DNA from: Haematobia irritans
Lineage: Eukaryota > Arthropoda > Insecta > Diptera > Muscidae
Reading direction: 5' to 3'
Assembly: GCF_050003625.1 (NCBI RefSeq)
Contig: NC_134398.1
Span: forward strand, 102,229,498-102,293,497
Length of the DNA stretch: 64,000 nucleotides
In this document: in pieces, positions 21,328 to 32,651 of the stretch
Layout of the letters: the number at the start of each line of letters is the position of its first letter
How positions within the stretch are numbered: position 1 is the stretch's first letter
The notes under the pieces: generated by a model
What the model was told of the DNA's origin: nothing
The model's input: the letters and a program-made list of their open reading frames with translations, nothing else
The model's database searches: none
Position numbers and translations under genes: made by a program

Positions 21328-22460
21328 AGCTGAACTTTATCTAAACAAGTCGGTTTCTGAAGTGCCGGCCACCAGACTACAACACCATATAGCATTATAG
21401 GTCTAACTACTGCCGTGTATAGCCAATGCACAATTTTTGGTCTTAGTCCCCACTTTTTCCTTATTGCCTTTTTGCACGAGTACAAAGCTACCGTGGCTTT
21501 TCTCGCCCTCTCTTCAATATTAAGCCTAAAATTCAGCTTCCTGTCCAAAATAACGCCAAGGTATTTTGCACACTCACCAAAGGGAATTTCAGTACCCCCT
21601 AAGGAAATGGGCGATCTTTGCAGTACATGACTAGTTCTGTCTTTGCTGGATTTACACCAAGACCATTATCTTTCGCCCATTTCTCAGTCATCCGGAGAGC
21701 TCTCTGTATAATATCTCTGATTGTGGATGGGAATTTTCCCCTGACTGCTAGCGCCACATCATCTGCGTATGCCACCACTTTTATCCTTTCTTTTTCTAGG
21801 GAAACCAGAAGGTTGTTTATAGCAACATTCCAAAGAAGAGGTGATAGAACTCCTCCTTGGGGAGTGCCTCTGTTCACATACCTTTGTATGTTTGCTTGCC
21901 CTAGTGTGGCTGAAATACGTCTCTTTATTAGAAGTTCGTCTAACAGCCTAAGTATACCTGGATCAACATTCAGAGTTGTCAGTCCATTTAATATCGAGCT
22001 CGGATGGACATTATTGAACGCCCCTTCGATGTCTAGAAACGCCACGATTGTACATTCTTTGACAGATAGTGAGCTTTCAATAAAGCTGACTAGTTCATGC
22101 AATGCGGTCCTGCCCTTCGAGTATGCATGCTGTCGTTTCGAGAGCAAACTTGAATCCACGCTAGTTCTAAGATACATGTCTATTATCCTCTCCAGGGTCT
22201 TAAGTAGGAATGATGATAAGCTGATTGGTCGGAAATCCTTCGCACTCCGTTGAGAGGCTTTTCCTGCTTTAGGTATGAAGACGACTTTTGTTTCCCTCCA
22301 CTTTTCTGGAATAAATGATAAGCTTACACATCGTTTATATATCACCGTCAACCAGGGGATAATTCTTTCAGCCACTGCCTGTAACTCCGCCGGAGTAATT
22401 CCATCAGGTCCGGGGGATTTGAATGGTCCAAAGCTATTTAAAGCCCATTTTATTCTAGAT
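21246..22460 (-). pseudogene. LINE-B reverse transcriptase
   Basis: Main frame 22501-21599, whose first codons come from the inserted SINE. Motifs: FKSPGPDGITPAEL, KVVFIPKAGK, FRPISLSSFLLKTLERI, KRQHAYSKGRTALHEL, AFLDIEGAFNNV, GTPQGGVLSPLLWNVAINNLL and the catalytic VVAYADDVAL, then GVNPAKTELV. A frameshift near 21600 leads to 21548-21246 with RARKATVALYSCKKAI and RPIMLYGVVVWWPAL (thumb). Typical LOA/R1-like RT. Confidence 0.88.
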
Positions 22461-22461
22461 T

Positions 22462-22796
22462 CCGTGGTGCAATGGTTAGCATGCCCGCCTTGCATACACA
22501 AGGTCGTGGGTTCGATTCCTGCTACGACCGAACACCAAAAAGTTTTTCAGCGGTGGATTATCCCACCTCAGTAATGCTGGTGACATTTCTGAGGGTTTCA
22601 AAGCTTCTCTAAGTGGTTTCACTAGAATGTGGAACGCCGTTCGGACTCGGCTATAAAAAGGAGGTCCCTTGTCATTGAGTTTAACATGGAATCGGGCAGC
22701 ACTCAGTGATAAGAGAGAAGTTCACCACTGTGGTATCACAATGGACTAAATAGTCTAAGTGAGCCTGATACATCGGGCTGCCACATAACCTAGCAG
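22462..22796 (+). mobile_element. tRNA-derived SINE, copy 1 (in LINE-B)
   Basis: Head: CCGTGGTGCAATGGTTAGCA (A box TGGTGCAATGG) and GGTTCGATTCC (B box). The body follows from aacaccaaaaagtttttcag to the tail agtctaagtgagcctgatac, atcgggctgccac and cctaa. The tail matches the 3' end of LINE-B. Inserted between endonuclease and RT of LINE-B; part of the LINE linker seems lost, and I see no clean target duplication. Confidence 0.88.
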
Positions 22797-23640
22797 CTTT
22801 CAGTGAAATGTTGAAGGCCTTAGTAATCCGCTCCACTGCGTGTTCGATATCTTGCACAATGCTCATATTTGTCTCCAGCATTTCCGGTATCATCGAATTG
22901 AACGATCCCCTATACCTATTCCAATCAGCTTTCCTAACATTTGGCGGAAATATGGTCTTTGAAGTACGAACAGCCAATCTGAAACTGATGTAGCGATGAT
23001 CTGAGAAGCTATGTTCCCTCAAAACTTGCCACTCAGATATCTTATCATTCAGTTCCGGAGAGGTCAACGTTACGTCCAAAACCTCTTGTCTGTTCCTGGT
23101 GACGAAGGTCGGTGCATCTCCCTTATTGCAAACTACCAGGTTAGTACGCAAAATAAACTCTATTAGCGACTGTCCCCTTGCATTAGTATCACTACTTCCT
23201 CAAATACTATGACGTGCATTTGCATCGCATCCCATAATGAGTTTTGTCTTTGTTTTTAGTGACTCCTCAACTAAGGTCTTAACGGCACAGGGTGGCATCT
23301 CCCTATCATGTCCCATGTAGACCGAAGATACCCAATAGTTGCATGTGGATATCTCTAGACTGGCTACGACAGTGTCTGCATTGCTCAATGAAGGAAGCAG
23401 AAACAAGTTTAGTTCGTTTTTAGCAATTATACATGCTCGATTTATATCGTTACCGGTATTATGCAAAAGTTTGAAACCCGGAGTGCTTAATTCACAGATC
23501 TTGTTCTTATATATGTATGGTTCTTGAATAAGAACTATATCTATGTCTCCTTTCATCAGGATAACTTTTAAGGCAGCACAAGCGGCCTTACAATGGTGAA
23601 GATTTATCTGGAGGAACCGTAGAACCATCCAAATTTTCAA
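22797..23640 (-). pseudogene. LINE-B endonuclease (APE-type)
   Basis: Frame 23640-23200 starts LRFLQINLHHCKAA (catalytic N), DIVLIQEPYIYKNKI (catalytic E), and reaches KLIMGCDANARHS (D and N). After a break near 23200 the frame 23151-22797 continues with RQEVLDVTLTSPEL and REHSFSDHRYISF (SDHR, the catalytic Asp and His). So the APE-like nuclease is complete except for a frame break. It would nick the target to prime reverse transcription. Confidence 0.85.
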
Positions 23641-23649
23641 CCACCGTCA

Positions 23650-24615
23650 CATCAGTCCGTTTCGGAATCTTTTGGCTGATCGCTTTTGTATACCTTCATA
23701 TGGATATCATGAAAGCCATAACTTACGCGTCCTTGGGTCTGGGCTAGATGTGGCAGCGACTCTATGTTTAATATAAACACCGCATGTCGTCTTGGTCCAT
23801 CCACCTCATCCAAACGACCAACCTTCCAATCGGCGGTTGGAAGATCTGGGTTACATTCTTTTAGTCTCTCTAGTATTGACTCAGGATCAGGAGGGTTTGC
23901 CGGTATCCATGCATGTGCTCTAGGTTTAGCCGGTATGTCTTTTATCGACTAACTCCAAAGCGGCTCCTTCCCAAACTTCACCAATTAGCATCAATGCAGC
24001 TTTAAAGCAATCCATAGACCTCTGGTCTGCAAAAGCTATTAACTTATATCGTCCTTGATACCATCCAGCACCTTGCCGTCGAGGACTTGGTCCGGGAAAC
24101 TTTTTTCGCACCTCTGAGTAGACACTAGACATCGCGTTCTCAATTTCCCCCCATTTTTGCCTTGGAATCATACAGTCCAATGCTCCTTTATTAATAATAG
24201 CCATCACAAGGCTGTCTTTTGCAACTGAGGCAAACGATCTTTGATCCCGTTTAGAGGATGGCAGCTCATCCGGTGATCGTTCCCTTTTTCCAGCTTCAAG
24301 AATTCCTTGAGCCCATTTTAAGGAATCGCTTTGCTTAGCCGACAACGTGCTTGGGTCGACTGATCCCAATTTCTTTAGGATAAACAAAGCATTTCTGCGT
24401 TCCTTGAATCTCTTTCGAGAGGGATTGCCTCCTTTTGATGTCGTCACCTTAGAAAAGGTTCGACTTGCCAAAGTGTCACCGCCAGTCGACCCGTCTACAG
24501 GTCGACTAATTGGGCCTGACTCTTGGTCGCTGCCCAAATTTATAACTTCAGTCGTTACCCGTCCACTGGGCCCTGAAGTTAGCAACCCAGTGGATGACTT
24601 TGAATTTCGCTGCAT
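23650..24615 (-). pseudogene. LINE-B ORF1 with DUF4780-like domain
   Basis: Frame 24615-23926 (229 codons) is polar, with SKRDQRSFASVAKDSLVMAI and a start of the conserved domain at GAGWYQGRYKLIAFADQRSM. A frameshift near 23930 leads to RAHAWIPANPPDPESILERL, ADWKVGRLDE and FILNIESLP, which looks like the insect LINE ORF1 domain DUF4780. No zinc knuckle seen. Binding of the element RNA is inferred. Confidence 0.7.
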
Positions 24616-24737
24616 GGTGGTTTATTATTTCCACCACACGTGAAATTCGTAATAAGTTCTTATTACGATGAAATACTCCGCTATTAGAAAACACGTCCGT
24701 TCAGTTCGACGGTTGAATAATAAAAATTCAACTCATA

Positions 24738-25353
24738 AGGTTCAGCATTAACCTGAGCGTGACTATAGGATCCAATTCCGATTTCACGTATTGTTTTCCA
24801 CTTCTTTTTAGAGTTCAACGCTGAGCTAAATCGTCGTTGATAGTAATTTATTTTGGCTCTCTGAATTGCCTTATTTACTTGATTTCGAAGTGAATGAAAT
24901 TCATTGTGAAGTTCAGGTGACTTAAATCTCTTCCAACGTTTATATGATTGGTCCCTTTGAGTTATCATATTCATTGAACCATTCTTTTTGTAGCCGTTGG
25001 GGTTTGACAGTATGTTTTGGCACGCAATTGTTCAGAAGACAGTTTATGTTATTAGTTAAAAATTCAAGTTGGTCGTTTGCTGTTTGTATACTGTAAAGTT
25101 GGCTCCAATTCATACTGAAGAACACATTTTCAAGAAAACCGTAGTTGATTTTATTGAAATTGTGGTATTAAGATTAGAGGATTCTGATCAGCAGGACAGC
25201 GAAAGTTGAAGGAGAGTAAAATTAGATCATGTTTAGAAAAACAAGGAACACTCAATTGGTCATATAACAGTACTTTCTCCATATCGTCGACCATAAAAAT
25301 ATCAAGCAGACTATTGTTCGTTCCTCCAAAGTGTGTGGGTAAACATTTATTTA
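24738..25353 (-). pseudogene. LINE-A endonuclease end and EN-RT linker
   Basis: On the minus strand: FGGTNNSLLDIFMVDD and CFSKHDLILLSF (the SDHD-like endonuclease end, here SKHD), then QKEWFNEY and RDQSYKRWKRFKSPEL with YYQRRFSSALNSKKKWKTI, the usual basic linker before RT. Flanked by repeat copy 2 on the right and LINE-B on the left. Confidence 0.75.
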
Positions 25354-26582
25354 CACTGTTAGAAAAATATGTTTTTCATATGTTCCGATATAAACAAAAT
25401 GTGTTTCGGGCACGATTTTAAACCACAATATATTTAAGTGCGAACATGTAATGTTCCTAAACTAACACTAAATGTTTGGGACATCTATGTTAATATGTTA
25501 GAATATATTATGTTTGGGGCATGAATGTTTCATAAAAATAATATGTGTGAATGTAAACATATATAAATTAACAAATTTCGAGTAAACATATATATGTTGT
25601 GATATTTTATTCAGAGAGCGACAAAAAGAGAGTATAGAGAAAGAAATAGAGATGGAAACCGGGAGGGTTGACGAAAGATATCAACATAACAAAGCGAGAG
25701 AATGAAAAAAGAACAATTTCTGTGAAACCGCTTGTATGTTGTTTAGGAAAACTGTTTTATGATAAGGCTAAAAATTTTGATATGCTTAAGTCTAAATATT
25801 ATTTAATTTGAATAAAGAGAATAGACATTCGGAACCAAGAGAATAGACATTTGAAAAACAAACTGCAATGTTTTCGCCTTGAGAGCAGCATTTTATGCAT
25901 GTGTGAACATGTGTTTTGTTTATCATTTTGGCATTATGGGCACAATTTTTCGTTAAAATAAATCAGGGGTCTTCATAAAAATAACGAAAGGGCACTATAC
26001 TCTTTTTAGAGTTGGGACAGTAAAATGAAATAAGGAGGAAATAGTGAAAAATTACACAGTAAAATGTAAAAAAACAAACTTTAGTTCCTCTTTATTTAAA
26101 AGTAGTCCACGAGGAGTTGACGGACACCATCAAATATAAAAGCGGGCATTAAGTTCGAGTTTTACAGCTAAAACAATTTAAAAAGTTTATTTTCTTTAAA
26201 ATGAATTATTAAAGAAAAATAAAAGGCATTTTAGAGCGATGGTGTTAAATGCAAGTAAAAAACTGTTCACTCCTAAATAAATTTATGTTTATATTATAAA
26301 ATTATGTATGTATGTTTATACTCGACTCCACGTTCTTTTGTTAGTTTTTGAATTCCTTCCAAATTTTAAAGTTTTGTACAAAAACAGTTTTTTATTAAAA
26401 AATTGTTATTTTTGCAATAAAAAATAATATTTTATCCAAAAATCAGTCAATATCGTTTATATCAAGCATTGTTACTGACTATAAATCTTTAATAACACAC
26501 ATTTCGAAGTTTCATTTAAAAAAAATTTAATATAGTATAAATATAAATGTGTAAATTAAAAAAAAAAAAACAAAAAATGTTC

Positions 26583-26655
26583 GGTCGGAGCAGGGATTGA
26601 ACCCACGACCCTTTGTATGCAAGGCAGACATGCTAACCACTGCTCCACGTGGCAA
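26583..26655 (-). other. tRNA-like segment A in repeat copy 2
   Basis: Minus strand: A-box-like TGGAGCAGTGGTTAGCATG, B box GGTTCAATCCC (perfect to GGTTCRANNCC) and a possible 7-bp GGAGCAG/CTGCTCC stem. Confidence 0.6.
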
Positions 26656-26765
26656 ACAAATGTATGTTTCTGTTAAATAATGTTATGTTTGCATGGGCTC
26701 GTGGGCGCTGCAAACTATGCTATATAAATGTAACTTAAAACGATAATTATCTACTGGTGACTATA

Positions 26766-26846
26766 ACAGCTACGTAGCCCAGTGGATAGAGTGTTGGCTT
26801 ACAAACTGTATGGTCCTCGGTTCGATTCTCCGTGCAGGCGAAAGGT
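26766..26846 (+). other. tRNA-like segment B in repeat copy 2
   Basis: CTACGTAGCCCAGTGGATAG (A box TAGCCCAGTGG) and GGTCCTCGGTTCGATTCTCC (B-box-like GGTTCGATTCTC), with tRNA-like spacing and an anticodon-like loop cttacaa. Points away from segment A. Confidence 0.6.
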
Positions 26847-27151
26847 AAAATTTAAAAAATGTATAAAAGTGAATAATTTCTTCAACATTATTTGTATTAC
26901 AGAAAAAGGTGCCAATAACTAAAAAATTTCGTGGAAGTGAAAATTACGAGTATGTTAGGGAATGAGCACAATCGTGTTTGGGAAAAATTCTTCCAAGCAT
27001 ATAATATTTTTGGCTCAAAATGCTTCCAAACATATAATATGTTCACATAAAACAAACATATTAATGTTTCGGCAGTATGCAATAATATATGTGCTTCCTG
27101 CAAAATATGTTTGGAACATATGTTAAAGAAGCGATTTTTTTTGAGGGTGTA

Positions 27152-27710
27152 CGATGTGTAATTCAATTTCACTAAGGGATTCAGTTAGTGTCGATTCCAT
27201 AAGGATATTGGAATTGGGATCACCAGCGATTATGATGTCATTGTAATTTACAGTCAAGTTTTGCAGATTGGTTATAAAATCAGTGCAAGGAATTAATCTG
27301 TTTGGGCGATAAACACAACCAATTAGAACCTTATTTGTATTTGTTTTAAGTTCAACGAAAATAGATTCAACCTTATCGTCTTCCTGAGATGTAAAGACAA
27401 CTTTATGTTTATATATCTGTTTTATGTATATTGCCACACCTCCACCGTGAGATTTTCTGTCATTTCTTACTAGGTTATAGCCAGATACTTTTATGATTGA
27501 ATCAGTTATAGACTCGTTGAGCCACGTCTCCGTCACACAAATTACATCAGCTCCATATTCTTCAAAGATATATCTAAATTCATCAATTTTCCTTCTTAAA
27601 CTCTGGGCATTAATGTGACATATATTTAAACCAGGGTTTTGCTTTGTTAGAATCCGAACCAATGTTCTCACGACGTCGTTAGGACTCAAAATATTATCCA
27701 TATTTGTCAT
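27152..27710 (-). pseudogene. LINE-A endonuclease, N-terminal part
   Basis: Reads NICHINAQSLRRKIDEFRYI (catalytic N), DVICVTETWLNESI (E), GYNLVRNDRKSHGGGVAIYI, VLIGCVYRPN (Y) and NDIIIAGDPNSNIL (D/N, with GDPN in place of GDFN). This is the APE endonuclease of jockey/CR1-type LINEs. Cut by repeat copy 2 after the SEIELHIV segment. It overlaps the end of ORF1 by a few bases. Confidence 0.85.
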
Positions 27711-28918
27711 TAAATATGACCTCGGACAACGCTAATACGTTTGACTTTGGAAAGTAGTGATTGATATAAATACAAAAAACTAATTTAAAAATTTTAGTAC
27801 GACATATTTTCAAGTGTATAACATTAAGTCTCAACAATATTTTATTAGCATAGAGCACATATAAGACGGGCTTACAGATCATTAGTGGATGTTGAAAGAA
27901 AAAGCTGGTTAAGTTGGTCCAGGCTTTCAATAAGGACAGGTTCATTATTGGATGTGGACTTAATATAAATGAGTCCACGAAAGGAATAAACAGAGGCGAT
28001 AATGGCTTTTTCAGAGGCTTTTTCAGTTTAATCCCAGCCTGCAGGATTTTGAAATTCAACGATGTAAGATTTTCGTGAATATGTATTGGTCCATTAGAAT
28101 TGAATCCAATATTATGAAGCCGTAGAGGAGTATTATTTGTTTTTCTATATTGTGCCAAAGTCTTCAAAATGAAAATTTTCAGAAATGGAGTAAAAAGTTG
28201 AACAATTATGGTTGTGTCCACAGAATTTCCCAAGTTTTTATTCTTAAGACGATAAACAGTTTTGTAGGGTAGAGTAGGTACATTAATGGCATTACAGATA
28301 CTGTCAAACACATTGTTTAAGTTTTCCGAATTGTTGTAAGGTATTCCATTAATTCTCAGATCACAAGACACTGCCATATTATCTTGCCGTTCAGCGTGTT
28401 TTTTTATGGTTTGAATGTCGTTCAGAATATCAAGATTTTCACGGTACCCTGTTTCCATCTTTGAAACTCTTTCGCTCAATTCTTTTGCATTCATCTCTAT
28501 CTCATCCAAACGATTGCTGAGAGCTTTCAAGAGATTTGCCTCTACGTCTCGAAGCCTCTTATTATTGTAGTTGCGTAAGTTCTCTTCATATTTAAGAAAC
28601 GATGATTGAATAAAGAGAGTCTGTTTTTCAATAATATTCTCGATCTGAGATAAATGGATAGACGACCGATCAGATGTGGATAGGCGCGCATTTTTTTGTT
28701 GTCTCTGCGTTGTTGTTGTCATCCTCTCTTTTTCGTTTAGTTGCAGCCGTTAACTTATCCATAAGTTCTGCGTGAAGTTTGTTGTTGGAGAGTGTGATGT
28801 CTGCCAATAATTGGTTCTCAAATGCGTTTGACATATCGCTGTGATGAGCTCTCAACTTAGGTATGTGTTGGTAAGATTGTGTAGTTATTGTTGTAGAGCT
28901 ATTAGAAGCGTTGCACAA
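27694..28918 (-). pseudogene. LINE-A ORF1 (coiled coil and RNA-binding-like domain)
   Basis: The main frame 28722-27694 (342 codons) and an upstream frame 28918-28670 probably formed one ORF broken by a shift near 28690. The first part is heptad-like (SNRLDEIEMNAKELSERVSK), suggesting a coiled coil. Then SCDLRINGIPYNN, TVYRLKNKN, TTIIVQLF and IHIHENLTSLNFKILQAG follow the order seen in RRM-type LINE ORF1 proteins. It would coat the RNA and act as a chaperone. The C-terminal third looks out of frame. Confidence 0.65.
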
Positions 28919-29067
28919 CTTTATACAGAGCCAAGATTAAAGATGAAAGTTTTCTTTTTCACAACAAAAAAAACAGATGTTTTATCAGTGTCTTCTCGAA
29001 ATAAAATCCAACAAATAGATCACGTTTTCAAAACAAAACCAAGTGATACCAATTGAAGATTTTATAA

Positions 29068-29460
29068 TCAAGCTTTGCAATTAGAATATTGAAAACAATA
29101 GGAGCGATATAAAAACACGTCCAGCAGTATACTCTTCGACGTGTCCATATTGTTAACGAATACTATTCCACTTTGTATTTTGCCTTTTAATATATTTGCC
29201 CAATCCATTGGTACTGTGCGTAGCCACTCACGACCCAGAAGTGGATTTCTTTGCGATTTAACTATGTAAAGTTTAGCTGCAGAAACATCTTTTGAGCCCG
29301 CTACCATTACCTGGATATACCCAACACAATGGTGTATGACAATAGCTGTGTAACGCTGTGTCTGTATCATAAACTTTTTCTTTACCGAAGTATTTTTTGC
29401 TTCATCAAGACTTATAATTGATACTGGTGCACCCGTATCTATTTCAAACTTAATGTCAAT
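29068..29460 (-). pseudogene. Mag-type protease
   Basis: On the minus strand KFEIDTGAPVSIISLDEAK holds the DTG active site. Then LYIVKSQRNPLLGREWLRTV (ILG-type end motif LLGREW), DWANIL and VNNMDTSKS follow, as in Mag-like Ty3 elements. It stops soon after, near the LINE-A boundary. It is separated from gag by a SINE. Confidence 0.8.
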
Positions 29461-29488
29461 TCTTCATCCGATATTAGGTTCAGCTGGC

Positions 29489-29818
29489 CACCGTGGTGCA
29501 ATGGTTAGTATGCTCGCCTTGCACACACAAGTTTGTGGGTTCGATTCCTGCTTCGACCGAACACCAAAAAGTTTTTCAGCGGTGAATTATCCCACCTCAG
29601 TAATGCTGGTGACATTTCTGAGGGTTTCAAAGCTTCTCTAAGTGGTTTCACTGGAATGTGGAACGCCGTTCGGACTCGGCTATAAAAAGGAGGTCCCTTG
29701 TCATTGAGCTTAACATGGAATCGGGCAGCACTCAGTGATAAGAGAGAAGTTCACCACTGTGGTATCACAATGTGAGCCTGATACATCGGGCTGCCACATA
29801 ACCTAACCTAACCTAACC
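29489..29818 (+). mobile_element. tRNA-derived SINE, copy 2 (in the Mag element)
   Basis: Flanked by the 14-bp direct repeat TAGGTTCAGCTGGC (29475-29488 and 29819-29832). Same head and body as copy 1, ending in four CCTAA units. It lacks 16 bases of the tail (gactaaatagtctaag) between two TG repeats. Clean insertion between gag and protease. Confidence 0.93.
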
Positions 29819-29834
29819 TAGGTTCAGCTGGCGC

Positions 29835-30569
29835 GTTGTTTTTAAGCACATTCCTCGAAGGTGACCCTTCTTCTTACAAGCATAGCAAACTGTTGTGGTT
29901 GCATTGGTTTGCCAGATGCTTGTCACTACCACATCTAAAACATGCCTTACCACTCCTCCCCTCATGAGCCTTTTTCGACTTCCTCTTATCGACGATCATA
30001 TCCACCACTTGTTCGTTGCCTTGACGTCATTCCATTCCACCCCTATCCGCCGCTTCAAAAATACTTGCGGTATCGATTGCTGATTTCAAGGTTAGATCTG
30101 CCTTCTCAAGTAAACGACTTTTAATACGAGAGTTTTTTAAACCAAAAACAAATTGGTTTCTTAAAGCAGTATTTAAGTATTTACCAATGTCACAATTGGC
30201 CGCTAACCTCCTTAAGTTAACCAAATACTCTGCACAAGTTTCATTCTCCTTTTGACGACATAAATTGAAACGATAATTTTCGAGAATGACGTTTGGTTTT
30301 GGATTAAATTGTTCACTGAGACGTATGACTATTTGTTCATATGTGGATTCCTCCGGCGTGCTAGGGGCAAGCTTTTCACAAAGCATATCATACGTGCCGG
30401 CTCCCATATAATGCAGCAGAAACATTTTCTTTTTGGTACCACCGCACTCAAAAATATCCAGCGCTGTCTCGAATCGGCGTACCCACCTTTGCCATGTTGT
30501 TACACCATCATCAAACGGTTCAAAAGTAAATCCAGGTACTTGTATTTTGGTTACTCCTTCTGTTGACAT
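29835..30569 (-). pseudogene. Mag-type gag
   Basis: The frame 30569-30027 (180 codons, ATG in the expected place after the LTR and primer site) reads VPGFTFEPFDDGVTTWQRWV, LHYMGAGTYDMLCEKLAP and LRRLAANCDIGKYLNTALRN, the capsid core of Mag-like elements. After a frame break it continues to two CCHC knuckles, CFRCGSDKHLANQC and CYACKKKGHLRGMC (about 29940-29840), themselves in two frames. Inactive. Confidence 0.85.
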
Positions 30570-30642
30570 TTTTGGAACTCAGGTTACCAAACAGAAAATT
30601 TGGGTTCAATGCTAATTAATGTTCTTTTAACTCGTCGCCAAA

Positions 30643-30760
30643 TGTTAGGTTAGACACGCGATGTACTTGATCGTCATTCTGCAAGTGCAGCAATGACATT
30701 TATTCATTTTATTTCTTACTGTTTCGATTACAATTCATTATTATCTATATCACTCTGACA
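30643..30760 (-). repeat. Mag-type 5' LTR and adjacent primer site
   Basis: Matches 14955-15073. On the minus strand it ends CTAACA and is followed by TTTGGCGACGAG (30629-30642 region), which looks like the primer binding site. The outer end (tctgaca against tctaca) is slightly altered, so the target duplication is unclear. Confidence 0.7.
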
Positions 30761-30761
30761 A

Positions 30762-31440
30762 GAACGATCAGAGGTAGAGCATTAGAAGTCGGAGTGCCAT
30801 TGTACAAAAATGTAAAAGAATCACTTATTTCAAAGAAAACTAGGTTAGCGCGCCTTCAATTTGCACAAAAATACCTTAAATGGCCTCAGGAGCAGTCGAT
30901 ATGTGCTATATTTTCCTACGGCACAAAATTTAACTTGCATGGATCGGATAGTAGTACGAAGGCTGCAGGGGAAAGCCTTAATCCAAGATATGCAAAAAGT
31001 TACGTCAATCATGGTGGGGCCAATATTATGGTCTGGGGGTATTTTTCTGGACAAGTTATTGGCCCGATTTATAGAGTCGAGGGTATTATGCTGTCGGAAG
31101 TCTACAAAAACATTTTGACCCATGTAATATTGCTGTAAGCATTCCGGGAAATGCCGTCTGCATGGATTATTCAGCGCGATCATGACCTCTAGTACACGTG
31201 TAACGTAGTAAAACAATGGATTTCAGATGAAAAATTGCGGATGCTTGACTAGCTTGTTCAGTCGCCTAAAGTTAAAGTCATAAAGCAACATTTGGAAAGA
31301 TGTAAAACGAAAATTGGTACGAAATGTTTGCAAAATGCTTACGAAATCTATTTGAACCTGAACCATATCATTGACCATATAATCCTAACCAATGGCAAAA
31401 AGTTGCGCAGAAGTAATCAAACGGCATTGCTTTAGTATTA
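30762..31440 (+). pseudogene. Tc1 transposase, catalytic part
   Basis: Frame 30794-31138 reads SKKTRLARLQFAQKYLKW, AIFSYGTKFNLHGSDSS, SYVNHGGANIMVWGYFSG and MLSEVYKNILTH. The first catalytic Asp of the DD34E triad, expected in the S-D-E-T-K-F position, is Tyr here. After a frame break, QRDHD and VVKQWISDEKLRMLD keep the second Asp region, but the SPDLNP region reads SPKVK. So the triad is destroyed. The N-terminal part is at 14700-14954. Confidence 0.85.
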
Positions 31441-31656
31441 ACTAATAACATTTATCGTTAAAAGTTACAAAAACATTAATTATTTTTAAATATATGTGAC
31501 ACTTAATATTAGTTGCAAATGTTTTGAACAAGCGAAAACTCCATTTTTTTTTTAAATTATAAATGATCAAAAAATCTTTATCGTTAGTTCCGTTATTCCC
31601 GTGAATCTTTATTTTCAACAGGGAATGTAGTTGCAAATATTTTGAACAGCACTGTA

Positions 31657-32650
31657 TACGTCTCCCGTTTGTAATTCTTCGCGTCTTTGCGACTTTGGTT
31701 AATTTTTTCTATTGTCTTACATTTTGCGTTATGGATCTTCTCTTTTATCGATGGGTAATATTCTTGTGTTATTCGTCCGTTTAAGAAATCTGAGGGTCTT
31801 CGTCCGGTAGTGGAGTGATTACTTTATTGAGTTTTTCTTCTACAGAGTCAATTTCTTTATCAGGGTCGTGTCTAAGAATTCTAATATGTTCGTTGATAGT
31901 ATTGTGCAGGTGTTCAATATCTGAATTAGATGAATGGTTATTATTTGAAGTAAAATGGATTTCTATCCCTTAAGAAAATAATTAGGGGAAGGGCTTTAAA
32001 TCCTAACTCGTTGTCCGTAACGATTTTCTTTGTATTACCCATTATGCTTAAGTATTGAGTAAGGGCTCTTTTAAATTCGATCCCTGTTCGGTTTTCTATT
32101 TTTATTGCTTGAGCAAATTTGGTGAATTTGTCAATAGACGTTAAGAACAAGGTCTTTCCTAGACTGTAAAAAACATCGATATGTACTATTTCCCATGGCC
32201 TGCTTGGCGTCTCGGTAGTCTGAAGTTTTGGTTTTATGTGTTTCCTTTCATACTACTCCTTATTACAGATGTCACAATTATTGATAAATTGTGTTATACG
32301 CTTTTTAAGTTCAGGGTGATAGATGCTAAATTTTAATTGCTGGAAATTCTCATTTATACCTCTATGATTATTTCGCATGTGTTCCTTTTTTATATGTTCT
32401 GCTAATACGTTCCCATCGAGAACATCCGTAAGGATGTTGTTACACTTAATTATCTTAAAATCTTTACCTTAATCGAAGTTTGTCGAAATGATCTTCTCAA
32501 ATACTTCGTTAATGTCGGCGTCTTCGATAGACAGCTTTCAGTTTTGTGGGATCAGAATGATTTTTAATTATTGTCAGCATTGTGTTCTCGTCGAAGTTCC
32601 GTGTAGTAATCGGTTTCCTATGGTTATTAAAAATCTCCTGGTTTCTAATC
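31657..32650 (-). pseudogene. gypsy-type integrase remnant
   Basis: The clearest frame, 32150-31941, reads FLTSIDKFTKFAQAIKIENR (first catalytic Asp) and KKIVTDNELGF (second Asp, TDNE). Upstream, around 32200-32450, cysteine and histidine codons match a zinc-finger region in broken frames. Downstream to 31657 lies a basic C-terminal region. Many stops. Confidence 0.65.
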
Positions 32651-32651
32651 T

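Larger units (their letters stand above)
20021..24737 (-). mobile_element. LINE-B: LOA-type non-LTR retrotransposon with target duplication
   Basis: The 12-bp direct repeat ATTCAACTCATA at 20021-20032 and 24726-24737 brackets the element (20033-24725, minus strand). It has ORF1, endonuclease, RT and a C-terminal RNase H domain, the domain order of LOA-like LINEs. The 3' end carries CCTAA repeats preceded by a tail also found in the SINEs here. Several frameshifts and one SINE insertion make it inactive. It sits in LINE-A. Confidence 0.88.
25354..27149 (-). mobile_element. TA-flanked repeat with tRNA-like segments, copy 2
   Basis: Same ends as copy 1 (CACTGTTAG...GAGGGTG), with TA at 25352-25353 and 27150-27151, inserted in the LINE-A endonuclease gene. 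It carries both tRNA-like segments: A on the minus strand (about 26583-26655) and B on the plus strand (about 26766-26846). Confidence 0.8.
16318..29050 (-). mobile_element. LINE-A: jockey/CR1-like non-LTR retrotransposon, interrupted three times
   Basis: Pieces in order on the minus strand: ORF1 (28918-27694), endonuclease (27710-27152), endonuclease end and linker (25353-24738), a 24-bp bridge (20020-19996), RT and C-terminus (18068-16542). The interruptions are two copies of a TA-flanked repeat and the LOA LINE; removing them and one target copy each restores continuous homology. The 5' end near 28930-29050 and the 3' end near 16318 are approximate, as I found no clear target duplication. 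Confidence 0.75.
14955..30760 (-). mobile_element. Mag-type Ty3/gypsy element with short LTRs, heavily interrupted
   Basis: Two copies of an about 119-bp LTR-like sequence (14955-15073 and 30643-30760) in the same orientation bracket gag-protease (right) and RT-integrase (left) on the minus strand. A purine run lies inside the left LTR at about 15074-15090 (ccccccat on the plus strand), and the primer-site-like TGGCGACGAG is next to the right LTR. It is inserted in the Tc1 transposase gene and carries a LINE and a SINE. Confidence 0.8.
14267..31654 (+). mobile_element. Tc1-like DNA transposon split by nested insertions
   Basis: The ends are inverted: CAGTGCTGTTCAAAACATTT at 14267 and its complement ending CACTG at 31654, each flanked by TA (14265-14266, 31655-31656). 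Each end also has an inner copy of the same about 20-bp motif (14479-14500 and about 31511-31533), an IR/DR layout as in Sleeping Beauty-type elements. After removing the Mag insertion, the element is about 1.6 kb, a normal Tc1 length, with a transposase gene in the plus direction. Confidence 0.85.

Noticed and set aside
30794..31138. Active Tc1 transposase
   Set aside because: First catalytic Asp is Tyr, later frames are broken, and the N-terminal part is 15.8 kb away beyond an insertion.
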